Assembly: GCA_034190875.2 (NCBI GenBank)
Contig: CM067355.1
Span: 37,028,494-37,092,493, forward strand
Length of the DNA: 64,000 bases
Direction of reading: 5' to 3'
Source: Urechis unicinctus
Lineage: Eukaryota; Annelida; Polychaeta; Xenopneusta; Urechidae
The notes under the pieces are model-generated. The model worked only from the letters and a program-made list of their open reading frames with translations. It was not told where the DNA came from and made no database searches. The position numbers and the translations under genes are program-made. Within the stretch, counting starts at the first letter, position 1; each line of letters begins with the position of its first letter. This document shows positions 13,727-25,197 of the stretch, one piece after another.

Positions 13727-16711
13727 TTAACATTTTAATTGTTTCGATTTTATTATGCTTGTTACTTGTTACTCAAATGAGACCTAATAACATGCATTCC
13801 TAGTTTATTGCACGCAGACTGTGTACAACTTGTTACGCTTCAACTACATTTCAATTATTACCAATACATTTGCCAGCAATTACCTTATTCACAAGTTACA
13901 TGAAACTAACAGGCTCCGTACGGGCCCTGCACAGTGTGTCGTGCAGTCACGTGTGAGGCCTGTACGATTTAATGATGATTTACGGACCCGTACGGGCTCC
14001 ATTGAGGCCGTGGCCAAAAATTGAACCTGCGCCACTTTCAGACATGAGCTCACTATGTGTTTAAGCCCGCAGAGCACCTGTAGGGAGTAGTGCCAGGGCT
14101 CTAGCGGGACCCACACAGTTTTCTCATGAGTTCTCTGTGGGCCTATATAGTGCATTGTTGTTTATTTCGACCCTATGGCCAGATCCCTGTAAAGAACGCC
14201 CGCCGGTTTGCGTTGATGTTGATTTACGCACACATATTTATTTAATTGTTCCAGATGGTTCCACATTGGGTGAAGCTGAAACAGCCGGGTATTTTAAATC
14301 GCATGGTCTAGATTGTTGTTGCTGCTATAGCAACTTTTAAACTCTCATACGATAGCGTACAAAAACAGTTCTAATTCATTCAATTGTGGATGGTGCTGCA
14401 TAGCTAAACTGTTACCTTTTTCAACATTTATATACGCGTTGCCGCACAGGGCAAACAATAGAAACCCTATATGCGTTACAGATAATGCACTGACAATATT
14501 AGATGACTGCTTATAGAGCTGCCATGATAACTGTGCCTCATGAGTCGTTAACATTCGGGAACCTATGCGGGAGTACGCCATACAGATTTAGTACCAGGAG
14601 TATCAAACTGTCGATTGAAAACGAACTTTGAAATCGTCTGATAGGACACTGTTTACGGAAAGCTAGATTTACAGTCGTGCTCTATCATTGTGTCTGGAAT
14701 ACCTGCGAGGCACATGCTCAGACATAGGAAATCATAAGTTTGCACTCTTATAAGTAAATGATTCTACGCTTAATTAGTCTAATATTGAATTAGTCATACC
14801 ACTTTTCAATCCCAAATTAATCATGCATATGCTTAGGATGAGGATTTCTATTTGCTGGTGCAACCTGCAAAACAGAAAACAATCAATCATCTCTATATTT
14901 GCTTTACAATTAAAAACGCATTTAATTGGCATGGGACCGGGCAGTACATGCCACACAAGAAGCGCGCAGATTGGTTAAATAATGAATAATTTTGATTATC
15001 CACGCATCACACAGGTTGATTTATTGAAACAAAGGCTGATCACACATCAGGTATCTGTTGAGTTCGAGGGCCATGGCGTTGTTCGGTAATAAATTAATCT
15101 TGATATTCATAGCATCTAAGATGACAGGATACAATACCGCAAAAGCAAGAATAAGCAAAGAATACTCTGCACTAAAAGAATAAAGTGCAAGAAAGCACTG
15201 CATAAAACGAACCACATGTCAATTTTGTAATGAGTAACATTTCGAATTATTGAATGATTGCAGTACGAATGATAATTACATCTAATTATATAATATTTGA
15301 TGATATATCTATTTTTGAAAACAGTGGCGTTTATTCAGATTTGCGCCTTTGAACACTCCTCCACTTGAAAGAGTGAACATACGGTTCCCGTTTCTCTTCC
15401 TGCTGAATTATTGCTAAGTAGAAAGAGGAAGTCAGCTATGAGGGGCGGCTCCGGACATCAATGTACTGAACGTCAATTATTGTATATACTTCGGGTCAGG
15501 TAGGCACTTTAATATCTTGCCAGATCCTTTAAGCAATATATCTCTGGGATCAAATAATATTTAGGAGAGAAAGGGGGCACCTATATTCGAACACCTTCAT
15601 ATTGTCATCGTTTAGCAGCTACAGAGCTAGCAACAGGTATTAATATTACTGGTCCTTTGCGCTCATTATAGCAAACTTTATATGTAATAATAATTGTTTG
15701 GATATGATATAATACTGCTCCTCTCATTCAACCCAATCACATGGAAGAAATATGTTTCTGACCATTCCATTGTTCGTTATAGTTCTTACCGCTTGGCAGC
15801 TTACCCGCACCATCGCCATCAACACCACTCTAAAACATTGCTCTTCCTCCATACCATTTGTCCTATAGCCTTGTCGAATCAATAATGTTCAGAAATCATT
15901 TTACAACTACTTTGTATTCAATAAGCAACAAGAAAAAATAAGCCAATCATCAGCAAACATCCACCTCAATGTATAAAACGGTACTTAAACTATCTTTAAC
16001 ACAACTTCAACAAATTGCGAGGAGCTAGAATTGAACGAAAGCTATCTATTTTAAGTTTCGGGCAGATACTATCTTCAATTTATTTGACGAGAGCTATTGT
16101 TGGCGAACTATTGTAATTTAACAGCTTAATAGAATCTTAGCGGGAGAGCATCGCTGATTTCATTCCAATAGTTGAATCTTTTGTGAGGGTAAGTCCAATG
16201 ATGTTGAACTCCACGTCAAAGGCAAGTTATTCAACAACGCTTCCTCCGGTAATTTGCTCAAGTACTTTTTTTAATAACGTGACATTCCATTCAGCGTATA
16301 CGCAACACAACAGACCAGGTAATCATAGTCGAGTAAACTTGGGAGGGGTGGGGTTTTGATGCGGAGAAGTAGCTGCAGGCCAGTTAAACACACGGAGATG
16401 AACTTGGGCATAATATAGCACCGTACAGAACGGCTTCACAACGTCAAAGCACAAAAGTGTTGAGATACTTGAGTTCACCTGTTATGTTATTCTTACTCCA
16501 CCCTGCAATGTGGCCTTAATAGATGCCACCCTTATTCGCTACCACCTCCCAGGCTAGGAGGCATGGTAAACTTACATTGCATTTCATGAGTCGCTGCAGA
16601 TGAAATGAACAGCTGTTGCAATGTTGCTAATGCTTCAGCATGACTGTTCCAAACATACAGACATGTACCGTGTTACTATATACCTAGTTGTAATACAGTT
16701 GTGACAGATGA
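13727..16711. other. Intergenic; nothing recognised
   Basis: AT-rich sequence with a slightly GC-richer patch at 13915-14120. No open frame here shows a domain, a codon pattern or splice signals that I can support. Confidence 0.35.
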
Positions 16712-17017
16712 GAATGGAAAAGATACTTAGATAGATCCCCTTAAGTGTCAGCCCCCACTTGTGAATGGAAAAGATACTTATATAGATCCCCTTAAGTGTC
16801 AGCCCCCACTTGTGAATGGAAAAGATACTTAGATAGATCCCCTTAAGTGTCAGCCCCCACTTGTGAATGGAAAAGATACTTAGATAGATCCCCTTAAGTG
16901 TCAGCCCCCACTTGTGAATGGAAAAGATACTTAGATAAATCCCCTTAAGTGTCAGCCCCCACTTGTGAATGGAAAAGGTACTTAGATAGATCCCCTTAAG
17001 TGTCAGCCCCCACTTGT
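16712..17017. repeat. 51-bp minisatellite, exactly six units
   Basis: Six head-to-tail units of 51 bp (306 bp) start GAATGGAAAAGATACTTAGA and end CAGCCCCCACTTGT. The units are almost identical, differing at only a few single bases, so expansion is recent. A diverged single piece of the same core (CCTTAAATGTCAGCGTCCACTTG) lies at about 60745. Confidence 0.95.
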
Positions 17018-20000
17018 TACAACCCAGTCGTCATAACCAAGCTGCTGAATCCATTCGGCTGGGATTCAGGTTCACAATGATACTCGCGAAACAACTGGCT
17101 GGGTTTACGATGATCAAAGGACGACGAACCAGGTTTTTATGTGTCGTGATTCAATCCTCATCCCGTGGTTAAGACTGCAACAGAGCTAGCAACTACGCCA
17201 CTGTAGGATGACGTAATACGGCCAATTTTTATATACATGCACAAACCATATGCATAAAACTTCCAACTGGTACCACGAATTATCTTCATAGACGATCGAT
17301 TCCTGACTTGTTTTTCTACAAGCGGTTTACATATAATATTAAACAGCTTTTACACCGAAGGCAAGTTTATGGGGGTTTGTCATCACGATCGGAGTATACA
17401 TGCAGCGGTCTCGCAGGCTAGTTTATTAACAACCTCACAAGAAATATCGACAATTATTTGCTTTGTTTACAATAAAAATATCAATAATATTGCGCAGGTG
17501 CAGGGGAAACAGTTACTGCATTGTATGAGATTCAGGCAGTTATTCTACGAAAGGCTGCGCCGCTGTCGCGCTCTTGTTCTAGCAAGTGGACTTTCACCAA
17601 CATACAAACATATTAATTGTGGTCTAGCTCCAAACAAATTGCGAGTTTTTCTGCAAAGCTTTTATTCCATCGGATATGTGTACCTGCGTGAAAGGAAAAC
17701 ATAAAGCAATTGATTGCGTGCTTTGTGACCACACCCTCAGTTAATGTATTAATACGCCTAATCCGAACCTTTGATATGCGCACAAATACAGATCTACACG
17801 AGATAACGACTTTCTGCAGCAACAAGTTCGTTGGCAATGGGCGATGTCTTTTCTATTATTGTATTGAAATTAAATACATCAAATCTGTAGCCACTCATTC
17901 TAAGGCTTACCATTAATTGCCGCGTAATTAAGTCTGCACACTTAGGCCTCTACAGAATGTTCGTTAATGTTTATCACGGAATGCCACGCGTAATAAATAT
18001 CCAGCAATAATTAGGCCGTCCGAATGTAGTGCAGCCTCGTTCACATATAATTGGCTCAGAAGAAATTATTGTCCTGAATACAAAGAATTGAAAATCTTGC
18101 GACCCATATATATACTGTTTATTTGTAGGTCGTCAGTTCCGTAATTATTAACGTAGATGCATGATCATATATTCAGACAGCTAATCTTTTCAGCACTTCT
18201 AGTTATCTTTCCCTTTGACACAGTGTCATTGTCGACGTGCAACGAACCATTCCAAGCAATTCTCTGCACACATATAATCCGAGTTGTGTCTTGCTACAGT
18301 GAGCTGAAGTACAACGCGTTTTCATCAATACCATGCATGAGTCGTGTTCCATGAGTCATATAAAGGCAATAAGAGCTTAGTAATCTTGGTATGGCCAAGT
18401 GGACTCGGCCTGAAACTAAGTTTTGTTCTTTTTTTAATATGAACCTCAGCGAGAGCAAATAGTTATGCTCAACCACACAGCGCTTTTCCAATTAACTTAA
18501 AATATGTATATCATAATCCGTTTATTGTCATATAAGACAATCACCACAAACAATAGGAATCCTATACTGGTCTGTCTAAACGGACGCTCTGTTTGTCGTG
18601 TTATATATCACAACAAATCAATTCAATTGTTTGCCTGGGCAGCGACGAAACAATAATCTTATTGATCTGTGGGTTAGTTGATTTGACACCGATTGATGTA
18701 TTATCGCCTATCGCAAACATTAATTAATGGACTATAGTAAAAAGAAGTATTTACTAAAGATTGCATGAATGCCATTTTAGATAATGTATTAACGCACTAA
18801 GGCAATGCTTCCTCATACAGGCAAAATCGTTTAATCATAATCGATGGTGCTGTCTATACCCTGTGCGCTCAATTGGTGCTTAACCTATAGCAAATCGTTT
18901 TCATAAGGAAATTTGTGCCCTGCATCAACATCTGAACCGTAATAGCGTGTACCAAGTGAACCATTGATAGATTGACAGTATCCGTGCTGAAGTGTAAACT
19001 GTGTCAATTTGTAATCTAGTCTAGTATTATATTTACGTGCATTTTTGATTTTAATAATATCTTCATTGTTCATACCGGATCAATCGGTGGGACCTAAACT
19101 GCTACCGAAACAAGGAGGGGCTGAATTTGGGAGAGGTATATCAAGTATAGCAATCATTTCAATAAATGATCCGGCAAACTTTTCAGACGGATAAGCTATG
19201 CGATGTTCATCAAATATTTTCAACCATATTGACCACAGCCATAATACACCATACCGGGCAGCAGTCTTACTACTCAAAGTTCGTCCCTAGTGCAATTGTA
19301 CTGCGTTGGCACTACCAATATACACGTAAAATGAACACGTGCAATTATAAATCCTGACGCTCGCTGCTTTGTGAATTAATGTAGTTATACATCTGCTCTG
19401 ACTCTGTTTAATTGCCATTGGCTGATGTCTGAAACAGGTTATCAGCGCTATATCAAAGTCAACAGCAAGTCGTGGAAAGCGTATGAACTAATAATAATCC
19501 AGAACAATAATATAACCAGACGGCTGTTTAGGATGATAATATCCTCCAGTAATAAAGCGTCGTGTGGACTGAATTGTTAGCACTTATCAAAGTAATACAC
19601 AAAAACTGCGTGTGTTTGACTACATAATGTGCATCCAAATACGTGATGGTACGCTTTGTTTCTCTTTACGCTTTGTTTCTCTTATTTTTCTCCGCGAAAA
19701 GCAATGTCTGGTCAAAAAGAATTGTCATAGTACATCGTTTACGATAAGGTGAAGTAAAAGACTGTGTTGCATTGCAAATGCATCTATTGTACGATTTGAT
19801 ATTTGCATTTGAGCTGTGTATTGTGCAACACAGCTAGTATATTTGACTCATGTGATATTCATTTTCTTTTCAAGCAACTATGATCGCGAATGGCATTATG
19901 TGTGCAAAAGATGGGGCGTATTTCTGCACGACAATATAACGTGGTTCTTTACAAGACAATATATTGCTCAAATAATACTTCAATGTTTCAATTGTGGGTC

Positions 20001-20419
20001 ACATTGCATGATTTGATACGCCAGCCGTGCCCTTACTGCAAGCAACTCTAAGTCAAAGCACTCATATGTAGACTTTAAACAAATACAGCCTATTTTTGGC
20101 TGATGTGTCATATCAGTGAGCCTTAACAATAGGACAGCTATAACAGATTAAAATATTTGCACCTATTCGCAGCATAGCTTATCACGCAAACAGCCTGATA
20201 TTGATACAACAAGGTGAGGGTTACGTTGGTACAGTTTGGTAAGCAAATGTGAGACAGGTTATATCAGTATGCCGGATATTGGGCAAAGGGGTTGTCTACA
20301 GCTCACATAAGTTCGACAATAATATGTCAAACAATCGTAATATGAAATCAGTTAATTATACCAGTTTTGTCAATAAGTGAAATAGTATCTGATTATTTAA
20401 GGACAATGTTCTAAGCGTG
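17018..20419. other. Intergenic, with duplicate of 50.43-51.15 kb
   Basis: No gene is supported. From about 18008 (TTAGGCCGTCCGAATGTAGT) to about 19480 (ACAGCAAGTCGTGG), blocks align in order with 50440-51145. The blocks include TGCAACGAACCAT, GTGTCTTGCTACA, AAATCAAGTATA-type text and TTGTACTGCGTTGGCA. The copy at 50 kb is shorter, lacking about 18.3-19.05 kb. A duplicated 17-mer (ACGCTTTGTTTCTCTTT) sits at 19650. Confidence 0.55.
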
Positions 20420-20719
20420 TCATTGTGCAAAGGCCACACACAGCCCGCACACAGCCCCCACAGCCCCCAACACCGTAGCAACTGGGACAGCAACCACCGT
20501 TGACATCAGACCCGCACCACTTGCGCCAAGACATACACCCACAGCAACTAAAGCAGTGTCTACAGCGTCCAACGAGTTTACCTCACACCTATATTTTTGA
20601 TACATAGCACCATATTTTTCAATTTCTTTCTCAAGGTATTTCCTCTTGAGGATGATCTCATTCTACCGATAGGAGTGCCCCAGACCACATGGAGGTGCAG
20701 TCGTTGGTTGTTGTTTCAT
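20420..20719 (-). pseudogene. Coiled-coil plus membrane-segment protein of the element
   Basis: From ATG at 20719 the frame runs about 18 residues to a TAG (20663-20665). It then continues in the same frame with a charged helical stretch (KRKYLEKEIEKYGAMYQKY), followed by a long Gly/Ala/Val-rich hydrophobic region (DTALVAVGVCLGASGAGL onward). That gives about 100 codons before the stop at 20420. A short coiled coil followed by one or two Gly-rich membrane segments suggests a small virion or membrane protein, but its role is unknown. It starts 18 bases after the fibre-like gene stops. A single substitution could have created the TAG. Confidence 0.55.
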
Positions 20720-20736
20720 ACTGCTGCTTTATACGT

Positions 20737-21368
20737 CTACGGGTCGATTCCAATTAGGATTGATGCTACAGACCAAGTCGCCCCTCTGTTTTGAGTGGTT
20801 GTATAAAAGTTAATAACGTTGCCTTGTTCTAGCTGTAAAGGCTGGTCTAAGGATATTACAACAGCCCGTTGGTCAGCAGGCTTTCATCATTCCTACCACT
20901 TGATTCGTTCCATTAATAACAGGGACGACTGCTATAGGACCAGTATCAGCACCAACACCCAAAGACAACCCCATACGAATTATCCTACCATTGGATAGCA
21001 TGGTATATCCACAGCTTGAGTCTTGTGAGTCTCGACCCCTAGCCCCATGGCCAAATGACCACTCTGCGAAGAGCACCACTTACTTCTGCCCATATAGTAA
21101 TGAGGGGTTTCGTTTGGGAGTTTATGTGTTCTCTCAGGTCCCTGCGATGCTGTCTGTCTGTCATAAACATACGTTTATTAGCAGCATCCGTTGGCGATAT
21201 TCGGTCTCCCAACTGAACGATTTTATTATCTCCCATTTCAAGGTCTCCAGTCACAATACTGCCACCTTTATCCATTTTTTCTACATAGGTCTTTGTTGCA
21301 TATTCGGAGAGGTCGACGCCCTGATCCGGTTTCCATTGAGCTCCATAAATACTCGCTTTTATTGACAT
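20737..21368 (-). pseudogene. Fibre-like structural protein with jelly-roll-type head
   Basis: It begins at ATG 21368, overlapping the end of the preceding gene by about ten bases. The N-terminal half has DLSEYATKTYVEKMDKGG and a GDLEMGDNKIVQLGDRIS segment, a register typical of trimeric phage and virus tail-fibre shafts. The C-terminal part has WSFGHGA, CGYTMLSNGRIIRMGLS and, after two frame changes (about 21065 and 20875), a stretch ending SILIGIDP before TAG at 20737. The head resembles compact beta-sandwich receptor-binding domains. It is probably a virion spike or fibre involved in attachment. This is inference from the repeat shape and the neighbours. Confidence 0.6.
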
Positions 21369-22048
21369 CTTGTAAATTGAGGAACAACACCAATAGGAAA
21401 GTCGTGATTGTTCAATATACGTCCCTTATTATCCCTTATCTGAACCTTCAACTCATTCATAGCTCCGACAGTAGCACGTTTTGACACAGAATTAACGATG
21501 TTTGTGGTTATGATATCACCAAAAGAGTCACCCCCACAGCCCACAACTTCAGGAAGCGTAGTGGGCGCACCATCAAATATGTTGTGCGTGGTACTGACTT
21601 GATCGAGGTGGACATAAAGTGGGTAAAAGATGCTAAAGTTCACGGGCCGGTCGCCTTTGTGAGGGCCTAAAGGAATCTATCCTCCACCCAGACCGGCATC
21701 AAGACCCAATATTTTTAACACACCGTCGTCACATTGTAAAGCCCAATCATCAGAAATTGAGAGGGCAATAGTCCAATCTGCAGCATTATCCTCCAAAGTA
21801 AGATCCAGAGCTGTAAATTTATCCTGGATAAGTTTGAAGTTCCAGAGGCCAGGGGGCAAAACGAAACCTACTTCTTTTCCTGTAGACATTTTCCCCTTTG
21901 TTATGGGCATAGCTGATTCAATGTTATACCAGCCCACAGTATACGTGATTGACCTAAAACCTACGCGAAGGTCACCCGCACTATTGTCAATAGCATTTTG
22001 CAGGAACACAGCGTCGCTGCTTTGAACATTAGACAGAGAGTGATACAT
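21359..22048 (-). pseudogene. Conserved structural protein of the element (penton/minor-capsid candidate)
   Basis: From ATG 22048 one frame runs to TAA at 21359, about 229 codons, with a single in-frame TAG at 21677-21679. Visible blocks are LQNAIDNSAGDLRVGF, GFVLPPGLWNF, FYPLYVHLDQVSTTHNIFDG and MNELKVQIRDNKG near the end. It is mostly beta-like with no membrane segment. Its place before the fibre gene, with overlapping stop and start, fits a virion protein that anchors the fibre. Penton base or minor capsid is a guess from gene order. The frame is otherwise intact, so decay is recent or mild. Confidence 0.55.
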
Positions 22049-22107
22049 AGCACTATGAATAAACAAGCCTTTAGTTTCAATAGAAAAGCTACATATAAAA
22101 CGGGTGA

Positions 22108-22449
22108 GTGTATCCAGCCCCATATGGTGCAGGAGATAAACTAACCCGACAAACAATTCAAGTCGTTCACAATGGCGGTACATTCACAGCAATTTTTCCT
22201 GATCTATTCAGTAACTATAAGGTGCCGCCGGTAACAGCGGACAAAGTAGTAAAACACTGGTTGACAAATCCAATGCAGTTTTGGCAGAACCAGTTAAACT
22301 TTGCAGTGTGGTGTGCAACAGCCGGCTGCGGCGTGTCATCCCACGATCACCTCGAGGCTGGGATTCCACTCGTGAAAGCTCTCTACACCTTTCACCTTTA
22401 TTACACAGTGCGTCGCCTATTGGCAGAACTACAAGCGCCTCTACCTTAG
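22108..22449 (+). pseudogene. Plus-strand conserved element protein, 3'-truncated
   Basis: This open frame starts with GTG at 22108 and stops at TAG 22447-22449. It contains a Y-P-A-P-Y-G start and a compact aromatic block, NPMQFWQNQLNFAVWCATAG, followed by LYTFHLYYTVRRLLAELQAP. The composition and charge pattern are those of a real protein rather than a shadow. It lies between two minus-strand genes and nearly abuts the end of the coiled-coil gene. The GTG may be a mutated ATG, and the protein seems to stop abruptly, so the C-terminal part is probably deleted. Function is unknown. It resembles, from memory only, proteins of other integrase-bearing animal elements. Confidence 0.5.
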
Positions 22450-22451
22450 GA

Positions 22452-23152
22452 TCATGCCATTTTAGCTTTCCGCCGGTCTATATCCCTTTCTATCTCAGTT
22501 ATCCTAGCTAGGGTGTTGACAAGCTCACCCCTCTGGGTCTGCACAGTAGTTCGTTGTCTGTTTGTGTACCTAGGTCTTTTATGGTGTTATTAATGTCCTC
22601 TATTAATCTTGTTTCTTCCACACCACCTTGCTCTGTCACAGCTTCGGAGTTGAGGGCCCTCATTTCAGTCTCTCCAGATTCCGCTTTAGCAGCAGCTTGG
22701 TCAACGCCTTGTAGGCCTTTTACTTCCTTTTTTGGATAGTTGAGGGGTCACCCCAAGTGCCCGGGCAAGCTGTGTACCACTGGAATCTAAGATACTCCTT
22801 AGAGAGAGGAATTTGTTGGGATTGTTCTTCCATGTCAGCAACTTCCATTCTCGCCAACACCTAACCCAAAGATCACCTCCTTTAGACGATCTAAGCTCCA
22901 GATTGCCCTGCAGCCCAATCACTGCCTTCTCCCACCTCGTAACTAAGACTTAGGTTTCTTCTGGGGACCCCACCTGATCTTCTGTCAACCCCGCAGACAT
23001 TTCAGTAATAGTGGTGGACTAGTCGTACTCAACGTATCTAAAGTTTCGTCAATGAGGTTAGGCTCCTCATCATCAAAGTTAGTCTCATTCCTCTCCCCTC
23101 CCATAGCCCCCTCCTCATCTGCATCGTCAAATGCTTGGTTATCAAACTCCAT
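22452..23152 (-). pseudogene. Acidic/coiled-coil element protein
   Basis: ATG at 23152 opens an acidic N-terminus (MEFDNQAFDDADEEGAMGG) that is broken after about 58 codons. The reading continues in other frames as LWVRCWREWKLLTWK and SLRSILDSSGTQLARALG. It then becomes a helical stretch (VDQAAAKAESGETEM) and ends in a heptad-like ITEIERDIDRRKAKMA before TGA at 22452. At least three frameshifts and one stop interrupt it. It is transcribed divergently from the capsid gene, with only 40 bases between the two starts. It could be a scaffold or core protein, but no function can be assigned. Confidence 0.45.
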
Positions 23153-23192
23153 GAATGTTTGTTAAAAATATAAGCGTAATCAAGCATTCAAC
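23153..23192. promoter_or_regulatory. Divergent intergenic gap of the element
   Basis: Only 40 bases, AT-rich (GTTAAAAATATAAGCG), separate the two divergent start codons. The gap must carry or lie within both promoters if the genes were ever expressed as they stand. TATA-like text (AAATATAA) is present. Confidence 0.3.
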
Positions 23193-24470
23193 ATGACGAG
23201 TACTTACGGACGCAAACTAAACCCACACCACCGAATACGCAAACAGCTAGGGGTAAAGGGCGTGCGACAGTCTGTAGTCGTTACAAACAATCCAAGCACT
23301 ATTGACCAGAACCAACAACTACTGCTTCGCTTCCCCAATCTAGGCGCAGACGACGTCATTGTTCCAGGGACAGCACAGCTGGCTTTTACAATCACGCTGA
23401 CTTTGATGTTAACCGCAGCGTTGTGCAAAACCTGGGTCGCGCCGTGGTTAAGAAATTCACAATCCAGATTTCTGGCAATGAGGTCATGTCTATTGATGAC
23501 AGTGATGTGTATCACTGTTACCACGACTTGTGGCGGACTGCACAGGACAGACAGGTCCTCCAGTACCAGGGCATTGACACATCAGATGACAGAAACACAA
23601 CTAAGATACGAGTGGGGGGCAGCAGACAAGGATGACACTGAGGAAGAGGACAAGGCCGTAGCCGAAGTGTATAGTAACAGGTTCTACGTTCCGCTTGACT
23701 TTGAACTCCTCGAGAGCCACATGCCATTCTACCAGAGCACTTAATGACAGACTGGAATACGTTCAATGACTACAACTGCGTGATTCACGCAACAGACTAC
23801 ACTTACGCCAGCTACAAAATTGATGGCATCTTGCTGTGGAGTATGACATGGTTACCCAACCTGAGTTGGCCCGTATGATACACACCCAGTGCACAAGTCG
23901 GCTCTCGATTATGTATGACCGTGTACTTTGTAAAAGAAAGCTTGTATACAATAAAAAAGATACTGTGAAACATCAACCTGAACGTGCCGGCTCGCAGCAT
24001 GAAGGGCATCCTTCTGCTCTTTGAAGACCCCCAGGGCGCCTCTTTCACCAGGAAAACAGAGTCGTTCTACAACCCAAAAATTACGAAGGTCGAGGGGACC
24101 ATTGATGGCATCCTCAATCAGCTCTATGCCCAGGGATTGCGTGCCTACCAGCAGTGGGATGAGGTGAAGAAGTCCTTTGCAGCAACGAGTAAACGAGACC
24201 CCAGTGTAGCAATAGCAGTAAAAGACTTGGCCTTATCGGACGTTTCCCTAGTAGAGTACCTAACCAGTAAATATGCTCTGTGGCTCGATTTAAGGACGAG
24301 TGATGACGCTGCACGGTAGTGGCAGGGCCATGGAGAATGCGTCTGAGGGTATCACCATTCAGATCACAAAAAAGGAAGAGGTGGCTGGCGCATTGAACGT
24401 TTATATGTATATTGTAATGGATGCACAGCTTAACATTAAAGATGGCAGGTTCGTCAGCGCAGTCTACTAA
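23193..24470 (+). pseudogene. Probable major capsid protein (double jelly-roll type)
   Basis: ATG at 23193 begins a protein of about 425 codons, ending at TAA 24468-24470. The frame is broken at least five times (about 23400, 23610, 23740-23830, 23940-23980 and 24300). Readable blocks include RFPNLGADDVIVPGTAQLAF, KKFTIQISGNEVMSIDDSDV, SNRFYVPLDFELLESHMPF, MKGILLLFEDPQGASF and YALWLDLRTSDD. Size, beta-rich composition and the position directly before the packaging ATPase fit the hexon-like capsid protein of Polinton/adintovirus-like elements. The 3' end overlaps the ATPase start by 29 bases. No intact product is possible. A structure-based search would be needed to confirm the fold. Confidence 0.6.
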
Positions 24471-25092
24471 CAAGGTTTTGATGAAACCGAAAACTACATT
24501 TCCAGATGGTCCCCGTTCGGCAATTGTTTGTGGGCAGACAGGATGTGGGAAAACCGCATTCATCCTCGACCTACTTGAAGGGCCCTTCTTTGGTGCCTTC
24601 GAGCATGTTGTAATCCTCTGCCCTACCATACGTTTCAACGAGGCCTATCAGTCGCGGTCATGGGTGTGGCATGATTCAGAGGTCTACGTCGTTGACCCAG
24701 GGGAGCGGCTCCATGACCACTTGAAGGCTTTCTACCACTGCTTCAAGGGCAAGCCTACCCTCTACATTATTGATGACTGTTCGGCAGCAAAGACCCTAAC
24801 CAAGAAGAAAGACATGTTATCCGAACTGGCCTTTAGCCGCCGCCATGCGCAGCAAAGTGTGTGGGTCCTCAACCGAAAGTACAACATTGTGCTGAAGGAC
24901 CTACGTGAGCAGACTCGCTGGATGGTGCTCTTTCACACCAAGGACCGTGACTCGTTTGAAGATGCCTTACGTGAAAATGATGTAATTCCAACAAAGGAGG
25001 AACGTGCCACAGTACGCCAACTACTAGCAACGACCAAGCACGCAAAACTGCTGCTGAAGGCTGATCAACCTACTGCATATGCCGTCGATTAA
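24442..25092 (+). CDS. A32/FtsK-type genome-packaging ATPase
   Basis: An uninterrupted frame of 216 codons from ATG 24442; an upstream in-frame ATG at 24421 would add seven residues. Walker A is GQTGCGKT, about 33 residues in. Walker B is LYIIDDCSA at about residues 110-118. An arginine-rich segment (SRRHAQQSVWVLNR) follows, in the sensor region. The short N-terminus and overall length match the A32-like packaging ATPases of Polintons, adintovirus-like agents and large DNA viruses, which drive genome DNA into preformed capsids. I chose ATG 24442 because it starts a clean N-terminus and overlaps the capsid stop only slightly. It is the one gene of the element with no break. Whether it is expressed cannot be told. 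Confidence 0.85.
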   Translation: MAGSSAQSTNKVLMKPKTTFPDGPRSAIVCGQTGCGKTAFILDLLEGPFFGAFEHVVILCPTIRFNEAYQSRSWVWHDSEVYVVDPGERLHDHLKAFYHCFKGKPTLYIIDDCSAAKTLTKKKDMLSELAFSRRHAQQSVWVLNRKYNIVLKDLREQTRWMVLFHTKDRDSFEDALRENDVIPTKEERATVRQLLATTKHAKLLLKADQPTAYAVD

Positions 25093-25197
25093 AGTGATAT
25101 TGGTCTTGATAGCAGCCGCTGCCTCAGTAACCAATTTAGGTTTCTTCATCTGGGTAGCGTGCAGTATTTTGAAGCTCGAAGGTGTATAAGTATATTC

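Noticed and set aside
23204-23524. Minus-strand open frame opposite the capsid gene
   Set aside because: Shadow of the capsid coding sequence; the plus-strand frames carry the structured protein.
24114-24638. 174-codon minus-strand frame across the capsid/ATPase junction
   Set aside because: Shadow on the opposite strand of the ATPase, which has clear Walker motifs.
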